Assembly (NCBI RefSeq): GCF_012911935.1
Contig: NZ_JAAXLA010000061.1
Span: 1-43,068, forward strand
Length of the DNA stretch: 43,068 nucleotides
DNA from: Pseudonocardia acidicola
GTDB lineage: Bacteria; Actinomycetota; Actinomycetes; Mycobacteriales; Pseudonocardiaceae
Direction: 5' to 3'
The notes beneath the pieces are model-generated. The model was not told where the DNA came from. It was given only the letters and a program-made list of their open reading frames with translations, and did not search any database. Numbering within the stretch: position 1 is the stretch's first letter; each line of letters begins with the position of its first letter. Positions 8,533 to 16,843 of the stretch are shown in pieces. Position numbers and translations under genes: made by a program.

Positions 8533-9992
8533 AGGACCACCGCCGCTTCCTCCACCTCACCAGCCGACACACCACGGCCACCGCCGCCACCACCCGGCCG
8601 GGGACCGCCACCACCACCCGGCCGGGGACCCCCGCCGCCACCGCCGTCGGAGCCGGGGGGTTGCTCCGGCGGGGGCGGGTCATCCAGCCCAGCCCAGCGG
8701 CGGGCGGTGGGATCGTCAGATGCTGGTGATGCTGGCGGCGGACCCGGCGGCGGCGGTAGGGGCGGCGGCGCTGCATCCCCGGCGTCGTCCGCGCCGCCGG
8801 TGCCGCTGTCGCCGCCGTCGCTGCGGGACGGTCCGCCGCTGCTTGCGCCGCCGGTGGACATCCGGCCCCCGCTGGGGGAGCCGACCGCGGTGGCGTCCAT
8901 CTGGGCGTTGGCGAAGTTGCTGGCCTGCCCGGCCGCCGCGGTGGTGCGGTCCATCAGATCCCCGAGCCCACCGAGGCCGGAGGACCCGCCGCCGCTGCCG
9001 CCCTGGTCGAATCGGGCGGTGTTGGATGCCTCCGCGGAGTCCATCCCGCTGCTGGTGTTGGCCTGCCCGCCCCCGCCGCCGGGGCTGAGCGAGGACACAA
9101 ACGACGAGGCCCAGGCGCGCGACGCCGCCCCGGCGTTGGTGCCGGGCTCGACGAAGGAGAACAGCCGGAACAGGGTGTAGGGGCAGAACAGCGCGATCAG
9201 CAACACCCCGACCCCGGCCAGCAACCCGCCCAGGCCCTGCGGGTTCGCCAGCAGCGACACCCCGATCACCATCACCAGCGCCAGCGCCGGTTTCATCAGG
9301 ACCGCCGCCAGGATCCAGCGCAGCGACCGCCAGAACCACGACGCGGTCGTCTGCGCCACCAGACCGGCGGCGGTGATCGGGATGGTCGCGACCAGGACCA
9401 GGATCGCCGCCTCCCGGAACACCATTTCCATCAAGTAGCCGAGCGCCGCGGGTAACAGCCCGAAGATCGCGATCAAGCCCAGCGTGACCGCACTGACCCC
9501 GTTCAGCACGGCCTGGCCCGCACCCTCAGCGGTGAACAGGCCCCCGAACTTCTTGTTGTCCAGCAACCCGGCGAAGCTCGTCGCGCCCTCGAAGCCCTTG
9601 GACAGCAAATCCTGGGTCAGCTCGTCGGAGGCCAGCAGCAACAGCATGACCGCGCCGCCGGTCGCGGCCAGTGCGATGCCGTAGGCGAACGGACCCGACG
9701 CGGCCCGGAAGAACCCGCGGCCGCCGTGCAGCATCGTCGAGATCAGCTGCCAGAAGAACAGGCCCAACGCGATCGTCAGCGACAGCGGCCGCAGCACACC
9801 CCACGACACGGCGATCGACGGGTCCACGGGGTTGCCCTGCGGATCGAAGGTCAGCGTGAACCCGGTCAACAGGTCGACCAGCCCGAACGCCGCATGCAGC
9901 AGGTTCACTACCGCCGACCAGATCCCCTTCATGATCGAATCGAACACGCTGGCGAAGAAGGTGGCGGCGGTATCGCCGAGGAAGCCGCCCAT
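8529..9992 (-). CDS. VirB6/TrbL-like polytopic channel protein
   Basis: A 487-residue integral membrane protein with about six to eight hydrophobic segments in the first 320 residues, followed by a hydrophilic tail of about 160 residues rich in Gly, Ser, Pro and Asp. This layout (polytopic core, long low-complexity tail) fits VirB6/TrbL channel components; it also resembles the SCO6881-type family that accompanies SCO6880 proteins. The start ATG at 9992 lies one base after the stop of the preceding gene. The last 40 residues consist of polyglycine and PRP repeats encoded by near-identical DNA units at 8577-8645. Confidence 0.78.
   Translation of the reverse strand: MGGFLGDTAATFFASVFDSIMKGIWSAVVNLLHAAFGLVDLLTGFTLTFDPQGNPVDPSIAVSWGVLRPLSLTIALGLFFWQLISTMLHGGRGFFRAASGPFAYGIALAATGGAVMLLLLASDELTQDLLSKGFEGATSFAGLLDNKKFGGLFTAEGAGQAVLNGVSAVTLGLIAIFGLLPAALGYLMEMVFREAAILVLVATIPITAAGLVAQTTASWFWRSLRWILAAVLMKPALALVMVIGVSLLANPQGLGGLLAGVGVLLIALFCPYTLFRLFSFVEPGTNAGAASRAWASSFVSSLSPGGGGGQANTSSGMDSAEASNTARFDQGGSGGGSSGLGGLGDLMDRTTAAAGQASNFANAQMDATAVGSPSGGRMSTGGASSGGPSRSDGGDSGTGGADDAGDAAPPPLPPPPGPPPASPASDDPTARRWAGLDDPPPPEQPPGSDGGGGGGPRPGGGGGPRPGGGGGGRGVSAGEVEEAAVVL
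8577..8645. repeat. Short tandem GC-rich repeats encoding a Gly/Pro tail
   Basis: Two copies of a unit containing CCACCACCCGGCCGGGGACC lie in tandem, flanked by more CCG/CCA runs. They encode the GGGGGPRPGGGGG tail of the VirB6-like protein. Such repeats can vary in number by slippage. Confidence 0.6.
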
Positions 9993-9993
9993 C

Positions 9994-10830
9994 TCACCCC
10001 ACCGCCCGGTAGCCGGCCGCGACGGCCTCGGCGGTCCCGGGCCAGGCCAGCGGTGCCGGGGCGGCCGCGGCGCCGGGGGAGATCTGCCAGTTGCCGGCGA
10101 CATAGCGCAAGGCCTGGCAGTCCCCGCCGCCACCGGAGACGGACTGTCCGTTGCCGGTGACGGTCAGCTCGCCCAGCACGCACACCACCGCGTAGCGGCC
10201 GTCGTCGGCCGTTCCCTTGATCAGGGCATTGGTCAGCTGCCAGGTGACGGTCAGGCCGTTCACCGGCCCTGTCGCCGGCAGCCCGGCGCGGGCTCGGAAG
10301 CGCTGCAGGTCCGTCGTGAGCCGCGCCCGATCCGCTGGCGGAGCGCCCGGCAACGCGATCGACTGGTAGGCCTGCGAATACACCTGCGGGTCGCCGCCCT
10401 CGAACCCCGCCGTGGTCAGGGCTGCCAGCTGGCCCACCGCTCCTTCCGGTGTCGCCGGGAAACCCCCCGGAACCCACCGACCGGTGGTCTGTGTCGGCTC
10501 GGGCACCGACAGCGGTGGCCCCGCGGTCGCTGTCGTGAGCTCGTGCGGCTGCGCCGCGACCTCCGGCAGCTCCAGCATCGGGCGGGTGGCCAGCGCGGTC
10601 TCCGCGGTCACGTCCCAACCCGCGGAGTCCGGTGGGGGCGCCTGCCCGGCTGGGCCCGCCGGTGTGCCCGGTGCCGGCGGGGTCGTGGGCTGGACCGGGT
10701 CCGTGCCCCGGCCGAGCAGGAACGCGACCAGCGCGACCAGCACGACCACCGCGACCACGGCGAATCCGCCGAGGGTCAATCCGGCGCGGCGGCGTCGACC
10801 CGGCTCGAGGTCAGGGGTGTTGCCCGGCAT
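9994..10830 (-). CDS. Bitopic membrane protein of the transfer operon
   Basis: A 278-residue protein with a basic N-terminus (GRRRRA), one membrane helix (about residues 17-43), a Pro/Gly linker (45-75) and an extracytoplasmic domain of about 200 residues. The topology is that of a VirB8-like scaffold, and the last 130 residues could be an NTF2-like fold (QRFRARAGLPATG, then alternating strands), but I cannot match it to a named family. It lies immediately upstream of the VirB6-like gene and six bases after the small pilin-like gene. Confidence 0.7.
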   Translation of the reverse strand: MPGNTPDLEPGRRRRAGLTLGGFAVVAVVVLVALVAFLLGRGTDPVQPTTPPAPGTPAGPAGQAPPPDSAGWDVTAETALATRPMLELPEVAAQPHELTTATAGPPLSVPEPTQTTGRWVPGGFPATPEGAVGQLAALTTAGFEGGDPQVYSQAYQSIALPGAPPADRARLTTDLQRFRARAGLPATGPVNGLTVTWQLTNALIKGTADDGRYAVVCVLGELTVTGNGQSVSGGGGDCQALRYVAGNWQISPGAAAAPAPLAWPGTAEAVAAGYRAVG

Positions 10831-10836
10831 CGCGCG

Positions 10837-11148
10837 TCACCCGCCGCTGGCGAACGAGGACAGCAGGGTGTAGCCGACCGCGTAGAGGATGGCCCCGGCC
10901 ACCGAGGACATCATCATCATCGTGCCGACCCGCCCGATCCGGTGGTGATCGACCAGCCGGCCCCCGGCGAACACCGCGACCCCGCCGAAGAACCCCACCA
11001 ACAGCGAGATCCCGGCCGCCCACTTCACCATCCCGACGACCTGGTTGATCCTGTCCCCGGCCGTGCCCGGGGGAGCCTGGGGCGTCGGATTCGGGGGTAA
11101 CTGGGCCAGCACGACATGGGCCGTATCGGCGAGGGTGTGGGCAAGCAT
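10837..11148 (-). CDS. Small two-helix membrane protein, VirB2/TrbC-like
   Basis: A 103-residue protein. The N-terminal region (residues 1-35) is weakly hydrophobic and could act as a signal. Two membrane helices follow (about 39-60 and 72-98), separated by a short basic loop with HHRIGRVG and followed by a short C-terminus. The size and topology match VirB2/TrbC pilin-type subunits and comparable small proteins next to VirB6 in Gram-positive systems. The ATG at 11148 shares one base with the stop of the upstream ATPase-like gene. Confidence 0.68.
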   Translation of the reverse strand: MLAHTLADTAHVVLAQLPPNPTPQAPPGTAGDRINQVVGMVKWAAGISLLVGFFGGVAVFAGGRLVDHHRIGRVGTMMMMSSVAGAILYAVGYTLLSSFASGG

Positions 11149-12227
11149 CAGCGCCGTCCTTCTCTTCGTGAACGTGACCGGCCGGTCGGGGACAACAGCC
11201 CCCAGTCCTGCAGCAGCGGGGAAACCGCATCGAGCACCTTGTCCGGCAGCAGCTCGGCGGTGACCCCGCCGACCTCGACCTCCGCGTCGTGCGGAACGAA
11301 CACCGCCTCGTCCAGCAGCGCGTCCAGGCGCCGCCCCGCCGCGCCCACGACCTGCGGGGGCCAGCGTTTCGCGCCCATCACCGCCAGCTGGTACGGCGGC
11401 ACCGCCGCACCGGCGGTGATCCACGGTTCCAGCCGGGCCAGCACCTGCTCGGCGTGGCGCAGCGACGGCCGGGTCGGGCGCACGACCAGCAGCGGCCGCG
11501 GCGCGGGCGTCCCGCGGCGTAGCCAGCCCCCGGCCCCCGCGAGAGGGTTCGCGGCGGCGCGCCAGCCGTCGTGGCCGATGTCGACGATCGTGGCGTGCAG
11601 CGGATCGAGCTCGGGGAGCCAGGCCGGGGGCGGCGGCACCATCCCCGGGGTGATCGTGGGCAGGCTGGACTCCAGCCGGGCCAGCAGCGCGTAGCCGCGC
11701 CAGGAGTAGCGGATCACCAGCTGGGCGTGGGGCTGGTGCACCCACGGGCCCTCCGACGAGGCCGCCACCGCGAGCCCGGAGCGGGACGGGTCCGCGGCGT
11801 CGACCAGCAGCGCGCACCGCCCACCCAGCTGCAGCGCGTCGGCCAGCGCGGCGGCGAGGACCGACCCGCCCGCGCCGGGGGAGCCGGACAGCACCGGGAT
11901 GAGCGCGCCGAACCCCGACCAGTCCACCGCACCGCGCGCCGCCGCCGGCAGCTCCAGCTGCGCCATCGCGGCCGCGGTCGCGCCGATCTGCTCGGCCACG
12001 GCGGCCGGGTCGACGTCGCTGCGCGGCTGCGCGCACAGCACCGCCGTCGCGTTGACCGCGGCCTCGACGTCAGCGACGTCCAGATCGGCGCAGCCCCGGC
12101 GGGCCGCGCGCCCCAGCGCATGGTGCACCCCGTCGACCGACGCCGGGCACGGTGTCACGGCGGCGCGCGGATCGGATGCCGGTTCCGGGGCGGTGTCGGC
12201 GTCCTGGGGCGTCCAGATCGCGGTCAC
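11148..12227 (-). CDS. ParA/MinD-like protein with a degenerate P-loop
   Basis: A 359-residue protein with a Rossmann-type core resembling ParA/MinD ATPases. At the expected Walker A it has GSPGAGGSVL (residues 115-124), where the catalytic lysine is replaced by glycine; LLVDAADPSRSG at 140-151 matches the Walker A-prime/switch strand. It therefore probably binds nucleotide poorly or not at all. The GTG start at 12227 overlaps the stop of the Rpf gene. An intact relative lies three genes upstream at 15,479, so this may be a regulatory or structural partner; that is inference. Confidence 0.7.
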   Translation of the reverse strand: MTAIWTPQDADTAPEPASDPRAAVTPCPASVDGVHHALGRAARRGCADLDVADVEAAVNATAVLCAQPRSDVDPAAVAEQIGATAAAMAQLELPAAARGAVDWSGFGALIPVLSGSPGAGGSVLAAALADALQLGGRCALLVDAADPSRSGLAVAASSEGPWVHQPHAQLVIRYSWRGYALLARLESSLPTITPGMVPPPPAWLPELDPLHATIVDIGHDGWRAAANPLAGAGGWLRRGTPAPRPLLVVRPTRPSLRHAEQVLARLEPWITAGAAVPPYQLAVMGAKRWPPQVVGAAGRRLDALLDEAVFVPHDAEVEVGGVTAELLPDKVLDAVSPLLQDWGLLSPTGRSRSRREGRR

Positions 12228-14104
12228 TGGGGCAGCCCCAGCCTGCGCGAGCAGGCCGGCCAGGACCCGTAGCCGCCGCGGGCGGCGCGGACCTTCTCCG
12301 CCACCGCGATCTGCTGGTCCTTGGTGGCCTTGTCCGCGCTGGGGGCGTACTGGGTGCCGCCGTAGGCCTGCCACGTGGCCAGGTCGAATTGCAGGCCGCC
12401 GCTGTATCCATTGCCGGGCGAGATACCCCAACGCCCACCGCTCTCGCAGCCCGCGAGCTTGTCCCAGATGCCGAGGTCGGCGCCCGCGGCAGCACCGGCG
12501 ACACCGGGGTTGGGCTGGGCGGGCTTGGGCTGGCCGGCCGGGGCCTGAGCTGCGCTGTTATTGCCGCTCACGCCCGCCTGGATATTTTCGCCGTTTGGGC
12601 TGCCGGTGTTCGGCTGGCCGGTGGTGTTCGGCCGACCGGTGCCGGATGGATTCGCCGAGCCGGTGAATCCGGCGCCGGCGAGCTTCGCGGCGAGCTGCTT
12701 GGCGGTCGGGTCGTTGGTCGTGGCGAGCTGACCGGCCAGGTCCTGGGCCTGCTGCTCCCACACTTGACCGGTACCGCCGTTCTGCTGGCCACCCGAACCG
12801 GAAGCTCCCGGGGCCGCCGCCGGCGTGTTGCTCGGCTGGTTGCCGGAATCGCTTCGACCGCTGTGGTCGGAGCCGCTGTTGTTCTCGGCCTGGTTCTGGC
12901 TGGTGAGGTTGTTGCCGTTCGTCGAGTTGTCCGAGCCCGTCGACTGCGATCCAGGACTCTGTGCGGGATCCGCCGACGAGGAGCCGGGCCCGGAGTCCGA
13001 GCCGCTGCCGGTGCTGGGCGAGCCGGAGCCGTTCGAGCCGGAGCCGGTCGACGAGCTGCTGGAGCTGCCAGATGAGACCGGTGCGGAGCCGGTGACCCCG
13101 GCGGCGGCGAGCTTGTCGGCCAGTTGCTTTGCGGCCGGATCGTTGGTCGTCGCGAGCTGACCGGCCAGGTCCTGGGCCTGCTGTTCCCAGTTGCTCGTGC
13201 TGCTGGGCTGGCCCGTGCCGGTCCCGTTCTGGCCCGACGCCGCGCTCCCGTTCAGCGGTCCTGCCGCCGGCGGTCCGGAACCCTGTCCGCCGGGCTGGGC
13301 ACCAGGGGCGCCGTCGCTGGACCCGCTCGGCCGGCCCTGCTGGGGCTGCTCGTCATTGCCGGAACCGGGGCTGGTCGAGGACCGGTCCTTCCCGTCCGAG
13401 ATCCCGCTGTTGCAGACCTGGACGCCGGATGTGCTCGAAGACTGCTGGGCCGGGGCCCCCTGGGCGGGTGTGGTCTGGGGGGGACCGGGAGTGGCCGGGG
13501 TGGCGGCGCCCTGGTTTTCGGTCTGCTGGGCCTGGCGGAGCGCGGTGGACAGCGCGCCCTCCGTGGCGGTCGCGACGAGGTTCCCACCCGGCGCGGCTGG
13601 CGCGGCGGGTGCCGTCGCCGTGTTCTGCGTCGGGCCCGTCATCGCCGCCGGCGTATCGGGCGCACCGGCCGGCGCCGGTGAGGGCGTGGGGTTCTGCAGG
13701 TCGGCGGGGGTGGGGGAGAAACCCGCCCCGGCGAGGGTGACCGCGACCTGCATCGCCCGCGGGTCGGTGGAGGCGCCCATCGGGGTGTCGGCCAGGTCGT
13801 GGGCCTGCTGGCGCCAGCCGGTCGCGACCGCCGGGGTGATCCCCATGCCGCGCAGCCCGGAGTCCAGGCTGGCCGCGCGCGGGTCGGCCAGCCCGCTCAG
13901 CGCCGCGACCAGCTCCCGGGCCTGCGCCAGCAGCTGCTTGGCCTGCTCCGGTGTCAGCTGCTGACCGCCGCCGGTGTTCGAGGACTGCTGGGTGCAGGTC
14001 GAGTACGCCGCGGGGGCGAGGGGAGTCGTGCCCGGGGTGAGCGCGGCGGTCGGACCGGCGATCAGCGCGGCGGCGATCAGCGCCGCGGCGGGGGAGGAGG
14101 GCAT
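12224..14104 (-). CDS. Secreted Rpf-domain muralytic protein with internal repeats
   Basis: A 626-residue exported protein. Residues 1-22 form a signal-like hydrophobic segment. Residues 545-622 are a resuscitation-promoting-factor domain (transglycosylase-like): WDKLAGCESGG with catalytic E554, NGYSGGLQFDLATW, and the C553/C618 pair that forms the usual disulfide. Rpf enzymes cleave peptidoglycan glycan strands. Between lies a long Ser/Gly/Asn/Pro linker with a ~36-residue module (WEQQAQDLAGQLATTNDP...) at 306-341 and 449-484 and a decayed third copy at 97-130. Placement inside the transfer operon suggests wall opening for the channel rather than resuscitation. The linker is much longer than in typical Rpf proteins. 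Confidence 0.87.
   Translation of the reverse strand: MPSSPAAALIAAALIAGPTAALTPGTTPLAPAAYSTCTQQSSNTGGGQQLTPEQAKQLLAQARELVAALSGLADPRAASLDSGLRGMGITPAVATGWRQQAHDLADTPMGASTDPRAMQVAVTLAGAGFSPTPADLQNPTPSPAPAGAPDTPAAMTGPTQNTATAPAAPAAPGGNLVATATEGALSTALRQAQQTENQGAATPATPGPPQTTPAQGAPAQQSSSTSGVQVCNSGISDGKDRSSTSPGSGNDEQPQQGRPSGSSDGAPGAQPGGQGSGPPAAGPLNGSAASGQNGTGTGQPSSTSNWEQQAQDLAGQLATTNDPAAKQLADKLAAAGVTGSAPVSSGSSSSSSTGSGSNGSGSPSTGSGSDSGPGSSSADPAQSPGSQSTGSDNSTNGNNLTSQNQAENNSGSDHSGRSDSGNQPSNTPAAAPGASGSGGQQNGGTGQVWEQQAQDLAGQLATTNDPTAKQLAAKLAGAGFTGSANPSGTGRPNTTGQPNTGSPNGENIQAGVSGNNSAAQAPAGQPKPAQPNPGVAGAAAGADLGIWDKLAGCESGGRWGISPGNGYSGGLQFDLATWQAYGGTQYAPSADKATKDQQIAVAEKVRAARGGYGSWPACSRRLGLPQ
12653..12760 (-). 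repeat. Copy 2 of internal 108-bp coding repeat
   Basis: Encodes residues 449-484 of the Rpf-domain protein. It is highly similar at DNA and protein level to 13,082-13,189; for 36 codons only a few positions differ (for example Pro-Thr-Ala in place of Pro-Ala-Ala). Confidence 0.8.
13082..13189 (-). repeat. Copy 1 of internal 108-bp coding repeat
   Basis: Encodes residues 306-341 of the Rpf-domain protein. The conserved module is WEQQAQDLAGQLATTNDP followed by AKQLA, KLA and TGSA. A more divergent relative is at residues 97-130 of the same protein. Confidence 0.8.
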
Positions 14105-14146
14105 TGCACTGCTCCTGGGGTCGGGTGTCCGAACGGGACGAGGAGG

Positions 14147-15406
14147 TCAGGACGCGGATGAGCCAGATGAGGCGGAGCCGCCGGGCGAGGAACCCGATGG
14201 GCCGGCCGAGCCGGGGGCGCTGTTGCCATTCGAGGAGCTGCCGGAGCTGCCGCCGCTGTTGAGCGGGTACTGCTTGACCCAGGCGACGTGTTCCTGGCCG
14301 CCGCCGGCGGCGCTGCCGTCGCCGGGGAAATAGTCGAGCTGGATGCACAGGTGCATCGGGCCGGGCGGGAACGTGAAGGTGTCGGTGGTGGACCACCACG
14401 GCTTGCCGTCGACGAACGCGGTGATCTTGTTCGGGGTCCACTCCAGTGCCCAGTTGTGCCACTGGGTGGCGTCGATCTGCAGCTGGCCGTGGAGCTGGGA
14501 GTTGTCGGCGCCGTAGTGCAGGAACATGTCGGTCTTCTGCCGGGTCGGGTCGCCGATCTCCATGAAGTCGATCTCCCCGCCGACCGGGAAGTTCTCCGCG
14601 TCCGGCCACAGCAGCAACAGCGAGTGATAGGCGGCCGCGCTGGCGGGAGACTTCACCCGGGCCTCCCAACGGCCGTACTTCTGCCCCGGGGTCCAGGCCA
14701 TCCCCTCCGACGTGCCGCCTGAGTCGCCGCTGATCGTCAGCAGTCCGTTCAGCAGGCTGACCGCGCTGGGGGAGCGGCGGCCGTTGCCGGCGTGGCCGGG
14801 GCCGTCGTAGAGGCTCCAGCCGTTGGTCCCGGCACCGGTGGTGAAGTCGGAGGTCCTGTCCGGGGTGCCCCAGCCGAGCGTCTCGGCGGCCGTGGTGCCC
14901 GAACCGGTCGAACTCGAGCCCGTCCCCGGCCCGGTCGGGCCGGACGAGCTACCGGCACCCACCGAGCCCGGGCCGGCCGCCGACGGACCGGACGGGCCGG
15001 ACGGGGACGATCCGGAGCTGCGGTTTCCGGGCGAGCCTGCGGTGCCCGCGCCGGAGCCCGCGGCCCCGGTGCTGCCGGAGCGGCATTGGTCGGGCAGGAA
15101 GCCCGGCTGGTCCACCCCGGAATCGGCGAGCAGCGCTCGCAGCTGGACGGCTCGGGGGTTGTTGATTCCGGTGAGCTCCTGGTAGAGCCGTACGGCCGAG
15201 AGGCGCCAGGTGCAGGAGGCGTCCGTTCCCGGCGTGGCCGCCAGGCTGAAACCGGTGAGCGAGAGCGCCGCGGCGAGCTCCGCAGGCACCGCATCGTTGA
15301 CCAGCGGGCTCGCGGCGGCGGGCGGGGCGAACATGGCGGACAGCGCAATCGAGGCGGTGGCCGCGGTGGCGACCAGCCCGAACGCACGGGTACGCGGACC
15401 CATCAC
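14147..15406 (-). CDS. Secreted GH16-type glycoside hydrolase-like protein
   Basis: A 419-residue exported protein. The signal peptide spans about residues 1-32 with an AAAS cleavage-like end. Residues 35-108 form a small domain with two cysteines that resembles the N-terminal part of the neighbouring Rpf protein (NPRAVQLRALLADSGV, compare DPRAASLDSGLRGMGI). After a Gly/Ser/Pro linker (110-172), residues 180-383 are a GH16 beta-sandwich with the catalytic motif EIDFMEI (E278, D280, E283) and Trp-rich strands. GH16 enzymes usually cut beta-1,3/1,4-glucans or galactans. The role in a conjugation operon is unknown. The start is GTG 15406 or ATG 15403. Confidence 0.82.
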   Translation of the reverse strand: MMGPRTRAFGLVATAATASIALSAMFAPPAAASPLVNDAVPAELAAALSLTGFSLAATPGTDASCTWRLSAVRLYQELTGINNPRAVQLRALLADSGVDQPGFLPDQCRSGSTGAAGSGAGTAGSPGNRSSGSSPSGPSGPSAAGPGSVGAGSSSGPTGPGTGSSSTGSGTTAAETLGWGTPDRTSDFTTGAGTNGWSLYDGPGHAGNGRRSPSAVSLLNGLLTISGDSGGTSEGMAWTPGQKYGRWEARVKSPASAAAYHSLLLLWPDAENFPVGGEIDFMEIGDPTRQKTDMFLHYGADNSQLHGQLQIDATQWHNWALEWTPNKITAFVDGKPWWSTTDTFTFPPGPMHLCIQLDYFPGDGSAAGGGQEHVAWVKQYPLNSGGSSGSSSNGNSAPGSAGPSGSSPGGSASSGSSAS

Positions 15407-15477
15407 TGGCCCCCGTGCGACGATTCGTCGGTTCCGGTCGCCGCGGCCGCGGTGGCGGCCAGTACCCCGAGGCCCAC
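15403..15477 (-). CDS. Possible 24-residue hydrophobic peptide
   Basis: A short frame starting at GTG 15477, right after the ATPase stop (15479), encodes VGLGVLAATAAAATGTDESS and four more residues, and ends at 15403 overlapping the GTG/ATG start of the GH16 gene. It fills the only 72-base gap here and could couple translation. There is no independent evidence that it is made. Confidence 0.25.
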   Translation of the reverse strand: MGLGVLAATAAAATGTDESSHGGQ

Positions 15478-15478
15478 G

Positions 15479-16825
15479 TCAGCCCCGCTCGCGGTCGTGG
15501 TGCGTGCGGTCCGGGTCGTAGGTGCGGGCGGCGTGGTTCCAGCTGAACTGGTCTGCCACGTAGGCGCCCAGGGTGAGCGCGGCGTCGCGGGTGCGCTCGC
15601 GCAGGTGGTCGAGCTGGATGAGGCCGCCGGTGGCCAGGTGCGGATCGGTGGGGATTTCCACCACCGCGCGGCAGCGAACCGCGAAGTGGTCGATCACCGC
15701 GGACCGGTCGATGTCGCGGGAGAACCGGTCGCACGACAGCGCCACCACCGCATTGCTGACCAGGTCGTCGTAGCCGTGGGCCTTGAGCCAATCCAGGGTC
15801 TTGCTGGCCCTGCTGCCGCCGTCCACTGTGGGCGCCCCGACGATGACCAGGGTACGGGTCGCCTCCAGCGCACCGGCCATCGCCGAGTGGATCAGCCCGG
15901 TGCCCGAGTCGGTGATGATGATGTTGTAAAACCGCTTGAGCACGGTGGCGACCTGCTCGTACTCGTTGCGGTTGAACGACTCGCTCATCGCCGGGTCCTG
16001 CTCGGACGCCAGCACCTGCAGCCGCCCGGCCAGGCTGGTGTAGCGGGTGATGTCGGTCAGCGAGTGGATCGTGTGCAGGTTGGTGATCAGGTCCCGGACC
16101 GTGTAGAGCACGGGATGCCCGAGGACGCGGTCGGCCAGGGTGCCGGCGTCGGGGTTGGCGTCCAATGCCACCACCCGGTCGCCGCGGTACTCGGCCAGCA
16201 CCAGTCCCAGCAGCGCTGAGACGGTGGTCTTGCCGATGCCGCCCTTCATCGACGCGACCGTGATCGTGTGCCAGCCAGCCAGCTGGGCCTGCACCCGCAC
16301 GATCTTCTGCCGGCGATCCGCCTCCGCGGGTGACAGCCCGGGGTTCCACCGGCCCCGGCTCAGCGTGTAGGCGGCGCCGCGCCAGCCCTCCTTTGGCCGG
16401 TCCCTGCGGCTGCGCACGAGCTGCTGGTAGGACAGCGCGTCCGCGGACCCCTCCGGCCGGCCGGGCCCACGGCCGGGCGGGGCCAGTGGGGGCGCCGGCT
16501 CGGCATGTGCGACCGGCACCGGCGGCCCGAGCGGGGACCACGGCCCCGTGACCACCGCCGAGCTCGCCGCCGGAGCAGCAGCCTGCGGGGGAGCGGGAGC
16601 CGGCGGCACCGGCGGGGGCGAGGGCGGCTCGACGGGGGGCCGCTGCCGGGCCGGTTCGGGGATCGGCTGCTCCTCGTGCTGGACCCGGGGCCCTTCCGTG
16701 TGCCCTGACGGTCCTTCGCCGGGGGGCGCCGGGCGCGGGGCGGCGGCGGGCTGGGCCCGCCAGGGCGCCAGCGCGGGGTCATCGGCCCACGAACCGCTGG
16801 GGGCCTTGCTGTTGTTCTGCATCAT
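15479..16825 (-). CDS. EspI-like ParA/MinD ATPase with proline-rich N-terminus
   Basis: A 448-residue protein. Residues 1-125 are Pro/Ala-rich and disordered. The C-terminal 265 residues are a ParA/MinD-type ATPase with a deviant Walker A, KGGIGKTT (194-201), LALDANPDAG-type Walker A-prime (about 220-228) and IIITDSGTG Walker B. The Pro-rich arm, the NPGLSPAE motif and the P-loop context resemble EspI, an ATPase linked to mycobacterial ESX secretion. In a conjugation operon it may position the machinery or the DNA. GAGG lies four bases before the ATG at 16825. It is the intact counterpart of the degenerate protein at 11,148-12,227. Confidence 0.85.
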   Translation of the reverse strand: MMQNNSKAPSGSWADDPALAPWRAQPAAAPRPAPPGEGPSGHTEGPRVQHEEQPIPEPARQRPPVEPPSPPPVPPAPAPPQAAAPAASSAVVTGPWSPLGPPVPVAHAEPAPPLAPPGRGPGRPEGSADALSYQQLVRSRRDRPKEGWRGAAYTLSRGRWNPGLSPAEADRRQKIVRVQAQLAGWHTITVASMKGGIGKTTVSALLGLVLAEYRGDRVVALDANPDAGTLADRVLGHPVLYTVRDLITNLHTIHSLTDITRYTSLAGRLQVLASEQDPAMSESFNRNEYEQVATVLKRFYNIIITDSGTGLIHSAMAGALEATRTLVIVGAPTVDGGSRASKTLDWLKAHGYDDLVSNAVVALSCDRFSRDIDRSAVIDHFAVRCRAVVEIPTDPHLATGGLIQLDHLRERTRDAALTLGAYVADQFSWNHAARTYDPDRTHHDRERG

Positions 16826-16843
16826 GGGGCCTCGATCGCTCGA

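Noticed and set aside
12224..14104. CRISPR-like array because of repeated units
   Set aside because: The repeats are two coding modules inside one protein, with no regular spacers or cas genes.
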